From: Sisyra terminalis
Lineage: Eukaryota > Arthropoda > Insecta > Neuroptera > Sisyridae
Length of the DNA stretch: 64,000 nt
Direction: 5' to 3'
NCBI GenBank assembly: GCA_958496175.1
Contig: OY292277.1
Coordinates: 24,712,282 to 24,776,281 of the forward strand
The translations under genes were made by a program, and so were the position numbers. The notes beneath the pieces are model-generated. The model was given only the letters and a program-made list of their open reading frames with translations, made no database searches and was not told the DNA's origin. This document shows positions 1 to 11,414 of the stretch, in pieces. The first letter of the stretch is position 1. Every line of letters begins with the position of its first letter.

Positions 1-1465
1 TGTTAAAGTGCTCTAAAAGAAAAAAATATCAGTTGCATATTTTCCGAAAATACTGAAAAAAAACTTGGGAAAAAAAATTAAAATTTTGAAATTTCGACTT
101 TTACTGTAATATAATTTAGTAGTAAGTAACTAGTGGAACATAGTGTAGATAGTTTCAATTTTTAAGATCAACAACAATTGAACAAACAATCAAATCATGA
201 AACAATTGTTGTAGACTTGAAAAAATTTAGAAATCGAATGAAGGATTTAGGGAGCATTATTTTCAAGAAAAAGAAATCTAATTGTCAGTGGATATTTTTC
301 GTTTTAGATGAAAGTTTTTTTCCCCCAATAATGAATTTCTTAAAATCTAATTTTTCAGTATCTTTTTTGTTATAGATCTCAAAGCTATTTAACTTCCTTT
401 CCGTAGCTAGTTATGATTAAACTATAACACAAAAAATCGAAATTTCCGACACTTGAAAAATACCCAAACTAAGTGTTTTCTTTCAAGAGCGTTTTCCCGG
501 AAAATATGTGAGTGAGAATTACTTTCTTCCAGAACTCTCAAGCAACAATAAAACGCTAATTAAAGGTAAAAAAAAATCAAAATTTCAACATTTGAAAAAT
601 GGCCAAATCTAGCTACTTCTTGTAATAGTATTTTCTCGGAAATAATGCCAATGACAATTTCTTCAAAACTTTTGAACGACAAAAAACACCGAAATATTTC
701 ATACCTTTTTTCAATTTCCGAATGTATAATGTTAACAATGAACACATAAACAGAAATTATATCTACACTAAATTATAAAGATACACCTATTAAAGTTGCA
801 ATGAAACATATCGACATAATAGCCTGAAAAAGCATTCTAAAGTATTCAACTGATTGGTGATTTTATAAAATGAATTTGAAATAGATTATTAAAACATTCA
901 AAATTAATACCCAATATGGCACCCTCGACTTTGTCTGCCTGACATACTTCTAATATGTCGAAAAAAAAATTGTTTAGACTAGCCACTTCCAGTGGAATAT
1001 AGCAGCTCTTGTAACTTTCCCTATTTAAAAGTCCACATTTCCAAAACGCAATTTTACATCTTAAGAAGTGTTTATTCAACAAATTACTAGTTCAAATAAA
1101 AAATTATTTTAACATGGAGATTGTGAAATGTTTTTGAAGATTTTCCTAACAATACCCTACTCATTTATGTAAAGTGTGTAAGTGTGTAATTTATGTAAGT
1201 GTTTTATTCTTCCATCATTTAAACGTAAAGACGGAAGGACTCGTCAGGAAGACTCAACGGCATAAGAATGCAGAAAGTAACAGGAAAAACTGCATTCAAG
1301 GCTCCTCGAGGCATCCGTTGTATAATTATCATAATATAGCCTAATCGCTAGTCTTCAGCGTTGAGAGGGCAATGGAAAAAGAAGAATACTTTCCTTTACT
1401 TCTCTTTCATAAATATTGTACCAGTATATCAAATTATATCACAAAAATGGATCCAAATTTGAAAC
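1..1465. other. AT-rich intergenic, no gene seen
   Basis: No coding exon could be supported here. Positions about 435-570 and 585-725 look like two diverged tandem units: both run from an aaaatcgaaattt-like start through a 'cacttgaaaaat' or 'catttgaaaaat' core to an 'aacaataaaacg' or 'acgacaaaaaacac' end. Around 920-960 there is a short piece resembling the 'gacttcgtctgc' repeat start seen again near 7260, 31590 and 37550. Nothing else recognised. Confidence 0.5.
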
Positions 1466-1469
1466 ATAC

Positions 1470-1853
1470 TGTTACGTTTATACGATTAATTTATTTATTG
1501 TGATGGGCTAGTTAGTATTTGTTCTGGATAAATAACAATAGCACAAATTATTTTAACACACACGTTTATTATTATACATTTAATTATTTTAACAGTTGTC
1601 GCGATTTATTTCTAACTTTGTAGTTTGTACTGGTCTTAACTGTTAACTAATTCTGGCAACGGCTGATCGCCTTATTTATATACCTATTAAAAAGTTCTGG
1701 AAATGCTAGATTCTTCCAGGCACTTCTTATAAATTCGAATGATTTCTTACTCTTTTAATTCCACATTAAAATTTTACGAAGAATGTTCCAGAATGTCTTC
1801 CGTTTCTCTTCTATCTCATTGTTAGAATTTCCAAATACTCTAAGTCGGCAACA
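1470..1853 (-). repeat. Solo LTR, Ty3/gypsy-like
   Basis: On the minus strand this 384-bp block starts tgttgccgac and ends aaacgtaaca, the TG...CA layout of a long terminal repeat. It is flanked by the 4-bp direct repeat atac (1466-1469 and 1854-1857), a target-site duplication. Inside, read on the minus strand, are a TATA-box-like tatataaataag (about 1671-1682), then AATAAA signals (about 1605-1610 and 1565-1570), in the order expected for U3-R-U5. No internal retroviral coding region lies beside it, so it is a solo LTR left by recombination. A 4-bp duplication and these termini fit the gypsy/mdg1-type group; the exact family is inference. Confidence 0.75.
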
Positions 1854-1857
1854 ATAC

Positions 1858-3945
1858 AAACCGACGCTAGAATAAAGATTGTGTCGTTAACTAATAACTA
1901 TACAGATTGAAGATATAAAGGAAAAAAATGTAAGCTTATCTATTGATTTCAAAATGACTAAGGACCAAGGACCAGTTTTTTCACGTCTAGATAGTAACAT
2001 TTTTCCTTCAGATAAAATTTAATCCCGCGTATAGACAAACATGCGTATTTTTACGTAGGATTTATCAAACATACAAATTTTTATAATATTATAAACATTA
2101 GTCACATGAAAGAATTGAACGTGCAGAAAAAAAACGACATTAAGTTTAATGAAATATACAATCGCACTAATTATATATTTTATGGAGTTTTTTTGAATTT
2201 TTTGATGATAAAATATTCTTTGGAAATCAAACTTAAGAGATGGACTATTGTTATTATGAGCTTGTATGTGTTACCTCAATTTTTGTTATAATATTTTAAT
2301 TTATCATACAGGATTTAACCAAATTGAACCATCATAGAGTTTAAGAAAAGAGATTATTTTTTTTTGACAGTTAAGTTATAAAACACCAAATTTTCTCTAC
2401 TGTCTAAGAATTAAAATGGCAGTGAAAACCACATCAAAATCCCTTGCATAGTTTAGTTTGCAAATACACGTAGATAAACAATGTAAAGTTACTGCTTTAT
2501 ACTGCTTATGTATAAACTAGCATTTAAGTATTTTATAACGTAAATATTTTATAAAGTATTCATGTCAATGTAAGTTAAATAAATTATCGATTATAGCAAG
2601 TTTGAAAAGTTAATTATGGCGTTCGATTGTATGAGGTCGATTATATTAGTAGTATTGGTATTAAATAGTTGGATAATTTTTTGAATAACTTTTCATCATG
2701 CTTAATAAACCGTAGAAAATTTAGGTCAGAAATTTACAAAAATTTACGTTTTGAAATTCATAAAAATTTCACGAATTAAAGGTTAAACCAAATAGTTTTT
2801 GTGAAATTGAAAACAACCAATAAATAAATAAAATGAAAATTAAAAGTTAGGAAAAAGCTGATGTATATAAGTACTGATAAGTACCATACATTAATTTTTT
2901 ACGATCCCATGCATATTTTAATGACAGCCCATTAAATATGTATAATGTATATTAAATAAAATTTTCATGTCTAATGAAAGTACCTAATATCTTTTTACTG
3001 CTTTTTTTTGTGCTTCGAAAACAAGAAATAAAACTTCATAAACATGTATACGCGTACAAATAGGTACCCCAATTACGTTTTCCAGTTTACAACGAAACTT
3101 ACAAACTACATTCCTGATACTCTAAGCACAATAATGCTAATGTGGAAACTTAGTAACCTAAAATCATCACAAAAACCATTTTGTCGTTTAACGAAATTCC
3201 ATCCGACGGTAAAGTTTAATGTAATTACTGTGGAGTGGCATTCACAGTTTTCTTCTCAAAAAGATTTACTCGACTAAAAACAAATAATTATAGATGTTTG
3301 CCGCCGAAGTGTGAATTCTCTTTTACCTCAAACACTCGAAAAGAATAAGTTTTATGACTAACTTTTCTTGTGACAACATGATTAAGGCATTGGAGTGCTC
3401 TTTACTACGAAGTTAAACAAATTAAAAATTTAGCATTAACGTTGGCGCTAGACAACTGGAGACTTTAGATATGTACTCAAAGGTATACAGAATCCGTGGA
3501 AGAAAATGATCAATTCTACTTTATCATCCAAACATAAAAATTTCAGTATACCTGAACCAAACATGTTCAACTAGCGATCCGGACAAACAATTGTTTGATA
3601 ACTTTCCCCAGACATTAATATTTAATTCAAAGCAAATTTGTTTTAAACCAAAGAAAAAAGGAACAATAAATCGACTATTCAGAAAATCGAATTTTAAATG
3701 AAGAAGATAAATATTATCTTTCTTTTTTATTACTGTAGAGTTTCAGATCCTCGATGATGATGATTACTTTTTTATTTAATTTGTAAAATTTTAGTTCTTT
3801 AAAGTTAAAGTATCAGGTATAGTTCTGCTATAATTTAAACCAGTTCGAATATAATTCTGAATGCTTTTGAATTTGTTGATTATCCGTACTTGGATAACAC
3901 CTGCAGATTTCTTACACGATATCATATATAATAGATATGTTAATA
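1858..3945. other. Intergenic, no gene seen
   Basis: AT-rich sequence with only short chance reading frames. A stretch at 3180-3350 has a few Cys codons in a zinc-finger-like spacing but lacks the matching His pair, so it is not called. Confidence 0.4.
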
Positions 3946-4160
3946 CAATAGTTCTTAACCGGGGTTCGGTGAGTCAGTCTCGCGGACTCATCGGTGGTCA
4001 AGACATCTCCGACTTATATGACCTATATATAAATATATTTAAAAAGTTATATTTTATTTTTCCAACTAAAAAGAGTTCGGTGAAAGCACATATGAAACTC
4101 ATAGGGGTCAATCCTACAAGATTGAGGCCCACAGTTTTAATATGAAACCATAATTCGCCA
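3946..4160 (+). mobile_element. hAT-like element fragment
   Basis: The stretch starting caatagttcttaaccgggg at 3947 and continuing with ttcggtgagtcagtctc resembles the conserved end of hAT-superfamily elements (consensus CAGTGGTTCTTAACC...). No matching right terminus or clear 8-bp duplication was found, so this is a partial or decayed copy. Family placement rests on recalled end motifs only. Confidence 0.4.
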
Positions 4161-4297
4161 ATAAGTGGTGGTAGTGGCCAATAGACGACCAACCATGTTA
4201 TTGAGGCAATTTTTTTGTTTTAATATTTGACAAAGACTTTCCACTCGCAAAAATGTGAATTTCATATAACTTCATCGTTTTAAGTAGTATTGAACAT

Positions 4298-4570
4298 GTC
4301 AACTTTTGTGCCTAAAAAGTACGATTTGCGGACATCATTGATTTTCTATCTAGACAAAAACTGCTGCGAAACCGCATCGAATGCTTATGGAAGCTTAAGT
4401 TGAACATACTTTTAGTATATCTTTAAGAGGTTTTATAAAAGTTTGAAATGGTGATATCAACGTGGAAGACCACCGAAATAGTTGAAGACATCAAATTGTA
4501 AGAGTTGATGAATGAGAATGGTGGTCAAACAACTTGTGATAGTAGACTAGAACCAAGCTTTAGAACAAAA
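4298..4570 (+). pseudogene. mariner transposase relic (5' part)
   Basis: The frame starting at ATG 4298 reads MSTFVPKKYDLRTSLIF and continues through a conserved-looking helix, matching the N-terminal DNA-binding region of mariner transposases (family pattern M-S-x-F-V-P-x-K-x-x-L-R). About 80 residues on, in shifted frame, FDVEDKE-like then GRPPK-like sequence is visible (DINVEDHRNS-type decay), followed near 4505 by the region that normally precedes the QTQ..LA motif. Several in-frame stops and frameshifts are present and the catalytic DDE/DDD core is absent. It is a dead 5' fragment of a Tc1/mariner element; terminal inverted repeats were not found. Confidence 0.65.
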
Positions 4571-5475
4571 AATAGCCAGAATATCAAAATAATCAATCAG
4601 CAGTTAAAAGTCTCATTCTCTAGTTTGTTTTTTTACGACTATTTTCTTGTGAATTTAATTTTGCATCGTATATTTTTCTCTATTGTTTTAAAATTTTCAT
4701 TATGGTTAATTAATTTACAAACTGCAGTAAAAAAAATCAATAATGTAACATCACTAGATTGTGGCTAGTTTGACTTTTGGTTTTCCCGATATCAAACTTA
4801 TCCAATCGAGTTCTAGAACTCAATTTGCTAGCTAGGGAAATAGAATTCAGAAACCAATAACTCCATAGGGAACTTGGTCGCCAAAAATCTCCAAATTCTT
4901 CGTCTTTGCTTTTCCTCTTCGCCTATAAATCGTTTCATGGCTATAGTAATAAAAAATGAAGTTTAGTGCAAGTTTGTATCGTGGGAACAATAAATATATA
5001 ACCAAAATACTGAACTTATATTAATTATTATAAAATGAAATCAAATTTATTGAAAAATGGTTTCATCCGATTACTTCTTACAATAAAGCCTTAAAACATT
5101 TTCTTTGTAAAATATAACAACGAAGTTATATGGAAAACGAAAAATTGAGAAATAAAAACGATATTTTAAAATTTTATTATTATTGTTCGATAATATTTGA
5201 GTTTGAAAAACTTTTAATGTTTACAAATGTTAGAGCTTTTACATAGATTGTGAGTAAACATATCTATATTTGAGAAAAACAAATAAAATACCGCTTAACC
5301 TAAAGTTTTTCCAATTGGTTTTCAATTTTTTGATTGAAAAAACTTTCAAGAGAGTTGAATTTTCACGAATAGAATATTTTTAAAGTTTAGAGATTTACAA
5401 TGCAGACGTAAAGCTACGGTTTGCGTATTATAATTTATATATAATTTTTTAGAATTTCAGATTTTTTTAAAATAT
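4571..5475. other. Intergenic, no gene seen
   Basis: AT-rich, with no conserved coding signal or clear repeat boundary. Confidence 0.4.
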
Positions 5476-5479
5476 CAAA

Positions 5480-5700
5480 ACTTTTAGAAACGTCAAATCT
5501 GGCAACATTGCAGTTGCTACACTGTTTTTAATTTAATTCACGAATAAATCGGCCCATAAACAGAATTTAGTTACAAATGAGAAAATTATACCGTTTTGAA
5601 TTGAATTAACCAAAAATCGTGAATAGAATAAAAAACAAAATAAAAATGCAATGTCGCTTGATTTTACGGTACTACAAAGGGACCTGAACCAATTTTACTT
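5480..5700. mobile_element. MITE, long-TIR family 1 (copy A)
   Basis: The left half has tctggcaacattgca followed by ctgtttttaatttaattc. The right half carries the inverse (gaatagaataaaaaacaaaa, then tgcaatgtcgc). It is the same palindromic element as those at 19093-19317 and 42054-42278, with partial copies at 47670 and 48645. This copy is more decayed at its left end, and no target duplication was identified. Confidence 0.6.
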
Positions 5701-8700
5701 CAAAAGTTCTAATCTGAAAGCTTAAATACGCCAATACCAATACGTCAGTTATCCCGATGAGAGAAAAGTTCTAAGTATTATTAGTCCCATGGTACTAATG
5801 GATTTAAAATTCAAAAGGGGTCTTCTCACTGTATACTCCGAATAAGTATGGATATATGAAATTTCGTAAAGGATTGCTGTGAAAATATGTACAAAATGAA
5901 TTCAGAACTTTTGGATCTAGATTTTTGGATTGAGCTTTTTTGGTTAGGGTATTCAATTCGGAATATTTAACACCCAACTAATAATGAAAAAGCGAAATAG
6001 AAAATATTGCTGTAAACTATTTACGTTTTTCTTTTGTCTTTTGTTTATTTACGTCATAGGTACGTAGGCGAATTGGGACGTTAGATACAATCCCACGTAA
6101 ATAAATTAAGTTTCGGACGATAGAACAATAATTCTCTATTTTGCCGTGGCGCATCGGGAAAATCGACAAATTGGTTTTTATCGTTTTTATATCACGAGAA
6201 ATATTGCATAGATACGTCCTGGGTTTTCTACTTTATTGAACTGTTTCGGAAAAATACAAAATTTCGAAAATATTTTATAACTTAAATATTCTTGTTATCA
6301 AATTTCCATTAATTTAATTTTTTTCAATATCATTAAATTGCATAGTTCTTGAGGCGATCAAAATTAATTGTGAACATTTACTATAACTGAAAAGATCCAT
6401 ACAAAGAAATCATGAACTTTCCTGATTCATCCACTTTTAACTATACAGATAATGGAAATATGGAATATTTTCTATGATTTGAAAATCAATTTACCTATTT
6501 TCCCCATGTGCCGAAGGAAAGTATTGAATTCATCAATTTTACCATCTGGAACAATAAAATACAAGGAAACAAGTGGAAGGAATGTTCGTTCACTCATTAT
6601 AAGGAACTTATTTATTTATACGAAATTTTAGGTAACATCCCGATTCGCCTTTTTGTTACAGTATATAGATATTATCTAATTTATAATATTCAATATAATA
6701 GTTTGCTTAAATAACAAAATGAAAATTTGATAAAACTTCTTTTAGTAAAACTGTATGTTATTGAACGAAGAGGAAATTAAGTACACTATCGAAGAATTTT
6801 ACAATTTACTTTAAATTCAATTTAATTTTTCAATTTACCTTGAATATCCAAATCACGATTATGAACCCTGCACAATATAGATACTAACAGGAAAACATTA
6901 ATTAATAAATCTACATATTTATTTACGAATTATTCTTGTGTAGGTTTGTGGTAGTACATAAAAAATCAATAAGCAATCAAGGCAATATGCAAACATGTAA
7001 TCTTCAACATTTACAAAAATAAAGACTGCAATAAATTTTGAAGATCAATAACTAGAAAATTTATTTCATTTGAAGAATTTTAGAAAACTTCCTTTATCCT
7101 GTTTTTGTTTTCAAGTTTAAAAATCAACGTTACCTAGAACAGGTAAGATTCAATACAATTTAGGTAGGTACAATAGAATCAAACAATTTTTGAAGTTCAT
7201 ATATTCAGTCAACTACAGTGGTACCTACTTACATTATAGAGATGTAATGATTCATGATACCTCCGACTTCGTCTGCATAACTTATATGCTGATAATATTG
7301 TCTTTGTAGACTTTCCGTCTGCTGTTGTATATGGGAATCTTTATATTATTCTTATGAAATGCATATTCATATCTTAAAATCAATATTTTAACGCCTTCAA
7401 ACCGGAACATTTTATGAACGGTTGATTTGTATACAAAAAAATAATTTTAAATGTTTAATTAAAATACCATTCCACACGATTATGTAAAATGATAGTTTTA
7501 CCCGTAATGTGTATGCAAGCTTCTATAGAATCGGTTTTAAGTTGGAATATGAGATCAAACAGATAAATATTTTAAAAATACACTTTTTTAATTAAATATT
7601 GAAAGTGGATCAAAATTTCAAAAGTATAGAGTCTACTGTTTAAGCAATATTTAAAATATATTTTAATCTAATTTATGTAACATATTGTAATCTAATTTAC
7701 AAAAGTAAACCATAAAAAAATTTGACAAAAATTCAAACAAAATGAATTGTATTGCTCCAAATACGTATTTCGATTGCCAAGCAACTTTCTTAGTGGTCTA
7801 TTTTTTTATATACAAGTAGAATTCTCAGTCAATGCTCTAATTTCCAAATGAACGTTTCTTCCAAAACCACCACATGGATACTAAGCAATGCCAGGTTTAA
7901 TAAATTACACAAGTTATTCCATTAAAAAAATGGCGTTATCTGAAGTATTTTGAAGATATAAACATATATAGTGATTGAAAAATTAGTATAATTAGTACTT
8001 TAATGTGAAACATTGATACCATAGTAACATTTAAGTTTTGAAAAACAAAATAAGTGAGACTTCAATTGTTATACTGATATATTGTTAATTATATATTGTT
8101 ACTAACAGTTATGAATTTAATTTCCTTCTGGACACTTCACTTTCCTAAGTATTCTCAATAGTTTTGAGTACATAAAGCTACTTATGTATTTTATAAACCT
8201 TGAGACATTTTTAGCGCCGTACTTAAGAATAGGTCAATTCTACGAAGTCTAATTCGTAATTCTAATTCTTCGATAATCACGATCATATATCGATATGACC
8301 TTGATAGACATATATAAGTTCTCATATACGAAAAACTATAACTGTAAATCGTGCAATACCTTCAATTACGAAATAAAGATCTAGGAATATTCATATCTTA
8401 ATTTTATCGAGTTATCTATATCCGATTGCCGTATACCCTATTTTTTGAATGAATATTTTAAGTTTAATACATTGTTGTAACTTACCATTCTTTACACTTT
8501 TAAACTTTCAATGTATCACCTCCTTTTGAAAATGGCGTTCATTTTCCGTCGGTGAGAACCATGAATTTCAGCTTAGGAAATTACCGATAAGTATTTTTTT
8601 AGCTTTTCAGTGTTCGGGAGGTACTAACATTAATAATTTAGGTAAGTTTATATTCTGTGGGGATCAACAGATTTTGTGTTCACTTATGAACGTAACTCTA

Positions 8701-8935
8701 TATTCTTCCGATATTACTTTACTCATTTGCATTATGAATTAATACAACAAATGATGTTTGTTTTTTTTATAATTTCATTCTCTATTGAAATTTTGTCATT
8801 TTGAAATTTATATATGAATGCGTATTGCATTTCTATTTGTTGAGCTTTGATAAAAATATTATCCATTTGATTTTTATATTTTTACAAATAAATAATCAAT
8901 ATTTAACCAATTTTCTCAACATGATGATAATTATA
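5701..8935. other. Intergenic, no gene seen
   Basis: AT-rich, with no supported exon. A short 'cgacttcgtctgc' block at about 7262-7275 belongs to the dispersed repeat start also seen at 31590 and 37550. The open frame at 6508-6714 has no recognisable similarity and is not called. Confidence 0.4.
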
Positions 8936-8937
8936 TT

Positions 8938-9050
8938 TATTTTTGTTATACTAGTTGAAAAAGTTCCGAAAAAGGACGAAACTTTGTATAAAAATCAAAT
9001 AAAAATCACTTAGAAAGAATTTGTTTTGTAAGTTCATAAATCCCATGAAC
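8938..9050 (+). repeat. Dispersed repeat with hairpin + GAAAC motif (copy 1)
   Basis: About 110 bp homologous to 57315-57425. The core reads gttccgaaaaaggacgaaac: a short hairpin followed by GAAAC, an arrangement typical of a hammerhead-ribozyme stem II and its following core strand, as carried by some Penelope-like and other retroelements. The upstream CUGANGA strand is degenerate (agttgaaaaa), so no active ribozyme is claimed. The element family is not established. Confidence 0.4.
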
Positions 9051-9054
9051 TTAA

Positions 9055-10685
9055 ATTGATTTTTATATTTTATCAAAAATTTCACGACTTCTTAAGAATA
9101 TTTGCAGTTAATTAATTAAAATAATCATACTACAATTTGTAAGTAAAATTCATATTTTAACACCCAATTGTTATAACTTTCTAAAATTTTAGATGAGACG
9201 AAACAGGAACTTATAATAAACATTAAATTGAATCAAATATTTAGTAAAATATAATCCTGCTAATATTATTCAACATTTCAAAACTGAAACGAAGCCTTTT
9301 CAATATTAACAAATTTCACTTCTAAAATTTAATTAAATTGAAAACATAGGGTGTCGACTGTAGTAGATTGTAGATATGATACATTATTCAGATAAAATGC
9401 AGAACAACACATAAGAGTAAATTATATTGAATCTACCAAAATTTTAATCTATTTTTATTAATAAAAACAAATTAAAAAGAGTGCATATATTTCTACTCCT
9501 AAACTTCAATGTTTTTGAAGTTTTTATAAATGGTTGATTTTTGATAAAAGAAAATACAAAAAAATATACACGAAGCCCCTTTATTATTCTTCAAGACAAT
9601 AGAAGATGGAAATTAATTTTTCCCAGATTCAAGCCCGAGTTAATGAAAACAACTTTGTATTATTCTATGAAGTAGAAAAGAAGAAATATTTTTCACTTAT
9701 TCAGTGACCTATTCACCCCTGCATAGCAGAAATAAATTACATTTTATAAAAAAAAAACGGAATGAATTGGAAACGTTTATAACTTTGAAAACCATCAATT
9801 ATAGAAGAAAATGTCGGGAAAAAAGACTATTTGAAATATTTTTCTATCAAAGCTTAATTGCTCATAAAATATTTTTTTCATAATTTATCCTCATTTCACA
9901 AATTCAGGAAATGTCACATATTTCTATATACATACTATGTACGCCCCAATGAAGGGTGATCCACAGCAAATTAAAGTTTTGTATCAACGTAATTTGAATC
10001 TCAAAGCATATTTGAGTGAAAATTTAGGTTTATGTGAATTATTTCAGGTAAAGTTAAAATATGAAATATTTTAAGTGGTATCATACCTACATTCCACAAA
10101 CGTAGAAGTTAAATATTTAAATCATAAAAAACTTTTAAAGGAAAATATTTCTCAAAAAAAAAACTGCGTAGTATTTTTCCTACTACTCTTTAAACATCAA
10201 ATGCAAAATGGAATTAATAATTTAATCATTCCTTTCTTTATTACATATTAATGATATTTATTTATATTATCGAGAGATTCTAAAATAATCTAATTAACTA
10301 CTTATTGCAAAAATGAAATAAAATTATGACTAACATTCAAACGAATATTTAGCGTTAACAATTTCAGAAAGTTTTTTTAGCACAAAATTTTACAGAACCA
10401 AGAAAAAAACAAAAATTGAGCTTTGGTTATTTCTGGTGCTTTTATAAATCTTAAGCAATCTTTAAAAAAAAATTTTTTAACTGACTTTTGGAGAGGAGAA
10501 AACATGACATTTTAACATATTTCATTTAGAACTTTGAAAAAAAGTAGTCAGTTTTTTGCGCCACCCTAAAACATACTATATTGTTTATTCTTATATTTCA
10601 GCCACTTTATCCACTTTATTTGAAGGCTATTAAAGCTATAAAGACTATAAGAATAAATTCCTAGCCGAATGGTGATTATATAGGT
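9055..10685. other. Intergenic, no gene seen
   Basis: AT-rich, with no supported exon, RNA gene or repeat boundary. Confidence 0.4.
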
Positions 10686-10689
10686 TTTT

Positions 10690-11409
10690 AGTGGGCCATC
10701 GCATTCTAACCTTGCCCAGAAGATTGTTGATTGTCTGGGAATGGATTTACGCAAAGTGCATAGCCACAAAAAGTTTCAGCAGGTTGGAAACATGCGTGCA
10801 AACAGGTGAATCCGTTTGAGGCGAAGATGTTTATATCGTTCAATTAAGTTGTAGTTAAATAAAAGATAATTCATTGAATTATTGGTTATAATCAATGCGT
10901 GAAAAATAACATCAGCGAGTAAAGTAACTGTTGTGATACCTTACTTCCCTTACGTTCGATAAAACTAAAAGGAAAAGGTAGGAAATGGTAATAGCCCAAA
11001 CAGTCAAAAGCAGAAGGAGTTTAAATCAAACGATTGGAAATTCAGGAGCAAAGCTCCAATATCAGTTCAATTGGTTGCAAATATGTTATCAGCCGCTGGC
11101 ACGGACCATATTATTACAATGAATTTACAAGCATCTCAAATCCAAAGATTTTTTTTTGATGTACCTGTAGGGAACATATGCTGAACCTGCTGTTCTCAAG
11201 TGAATCAAATTAAATATAGTTTAATGGTGTAATAACATTACATTATCATCGGATGTTGGTGGAGCGAAACGTGTTACGTCAATTGCAGTTCGCTTAAATA
11301 TTGAATTTTCCCTAATTCTAAAGAAAAACGAAAAAAGACTAATGAGTTTGCTTTAATGGTGTTAGTCAGTGATTTTAAAGATAGAGTATCAATTTTAGTT
11401 GATGATATG
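10690..11409 (+). pseudogene. Processed pseudogene of ribose-phosphate pyrophosphokinase
   Basis: The three forward frames together follow phosphoribosyl-pyrophosphate synthetase from near its N-terminus to beyond the middle. The segments are SGPSHSNLAQKIVDCLGMDL (10690 on), then after a frameshift LETCVQTGESV-stop-GEDVYIVQ, then VIPYFPYVR (about 10935), [20 protein letters not shown] with [12 protein letters not shown] (about 11050-11145), DVGGAKRVTSIAVRLNIEFS (about 11253) and LVSDFKDRVSILVDDM (to 11409). The parent enzyme makes PRPP from ribose-5-phosphate and ATP; DVGGAKR and LVDDM correspond to its substrate-binding motifs. There are at least three frameshifts and four stops. The match runs without introns, as in a reverse-transcribed copy, apart from about 65 unmatched bases at 10970-11037. 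The last third of the protein is missing. Confidence 0.85.
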
Positions 11410-11414
11410 CTAAA

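Noticed and set aside
3180..3350. Cys-spaced segment resembling a C2H2 finger
   Set aside because: The His pair is missing, a stop precedes it, and there is no second finger nearby.
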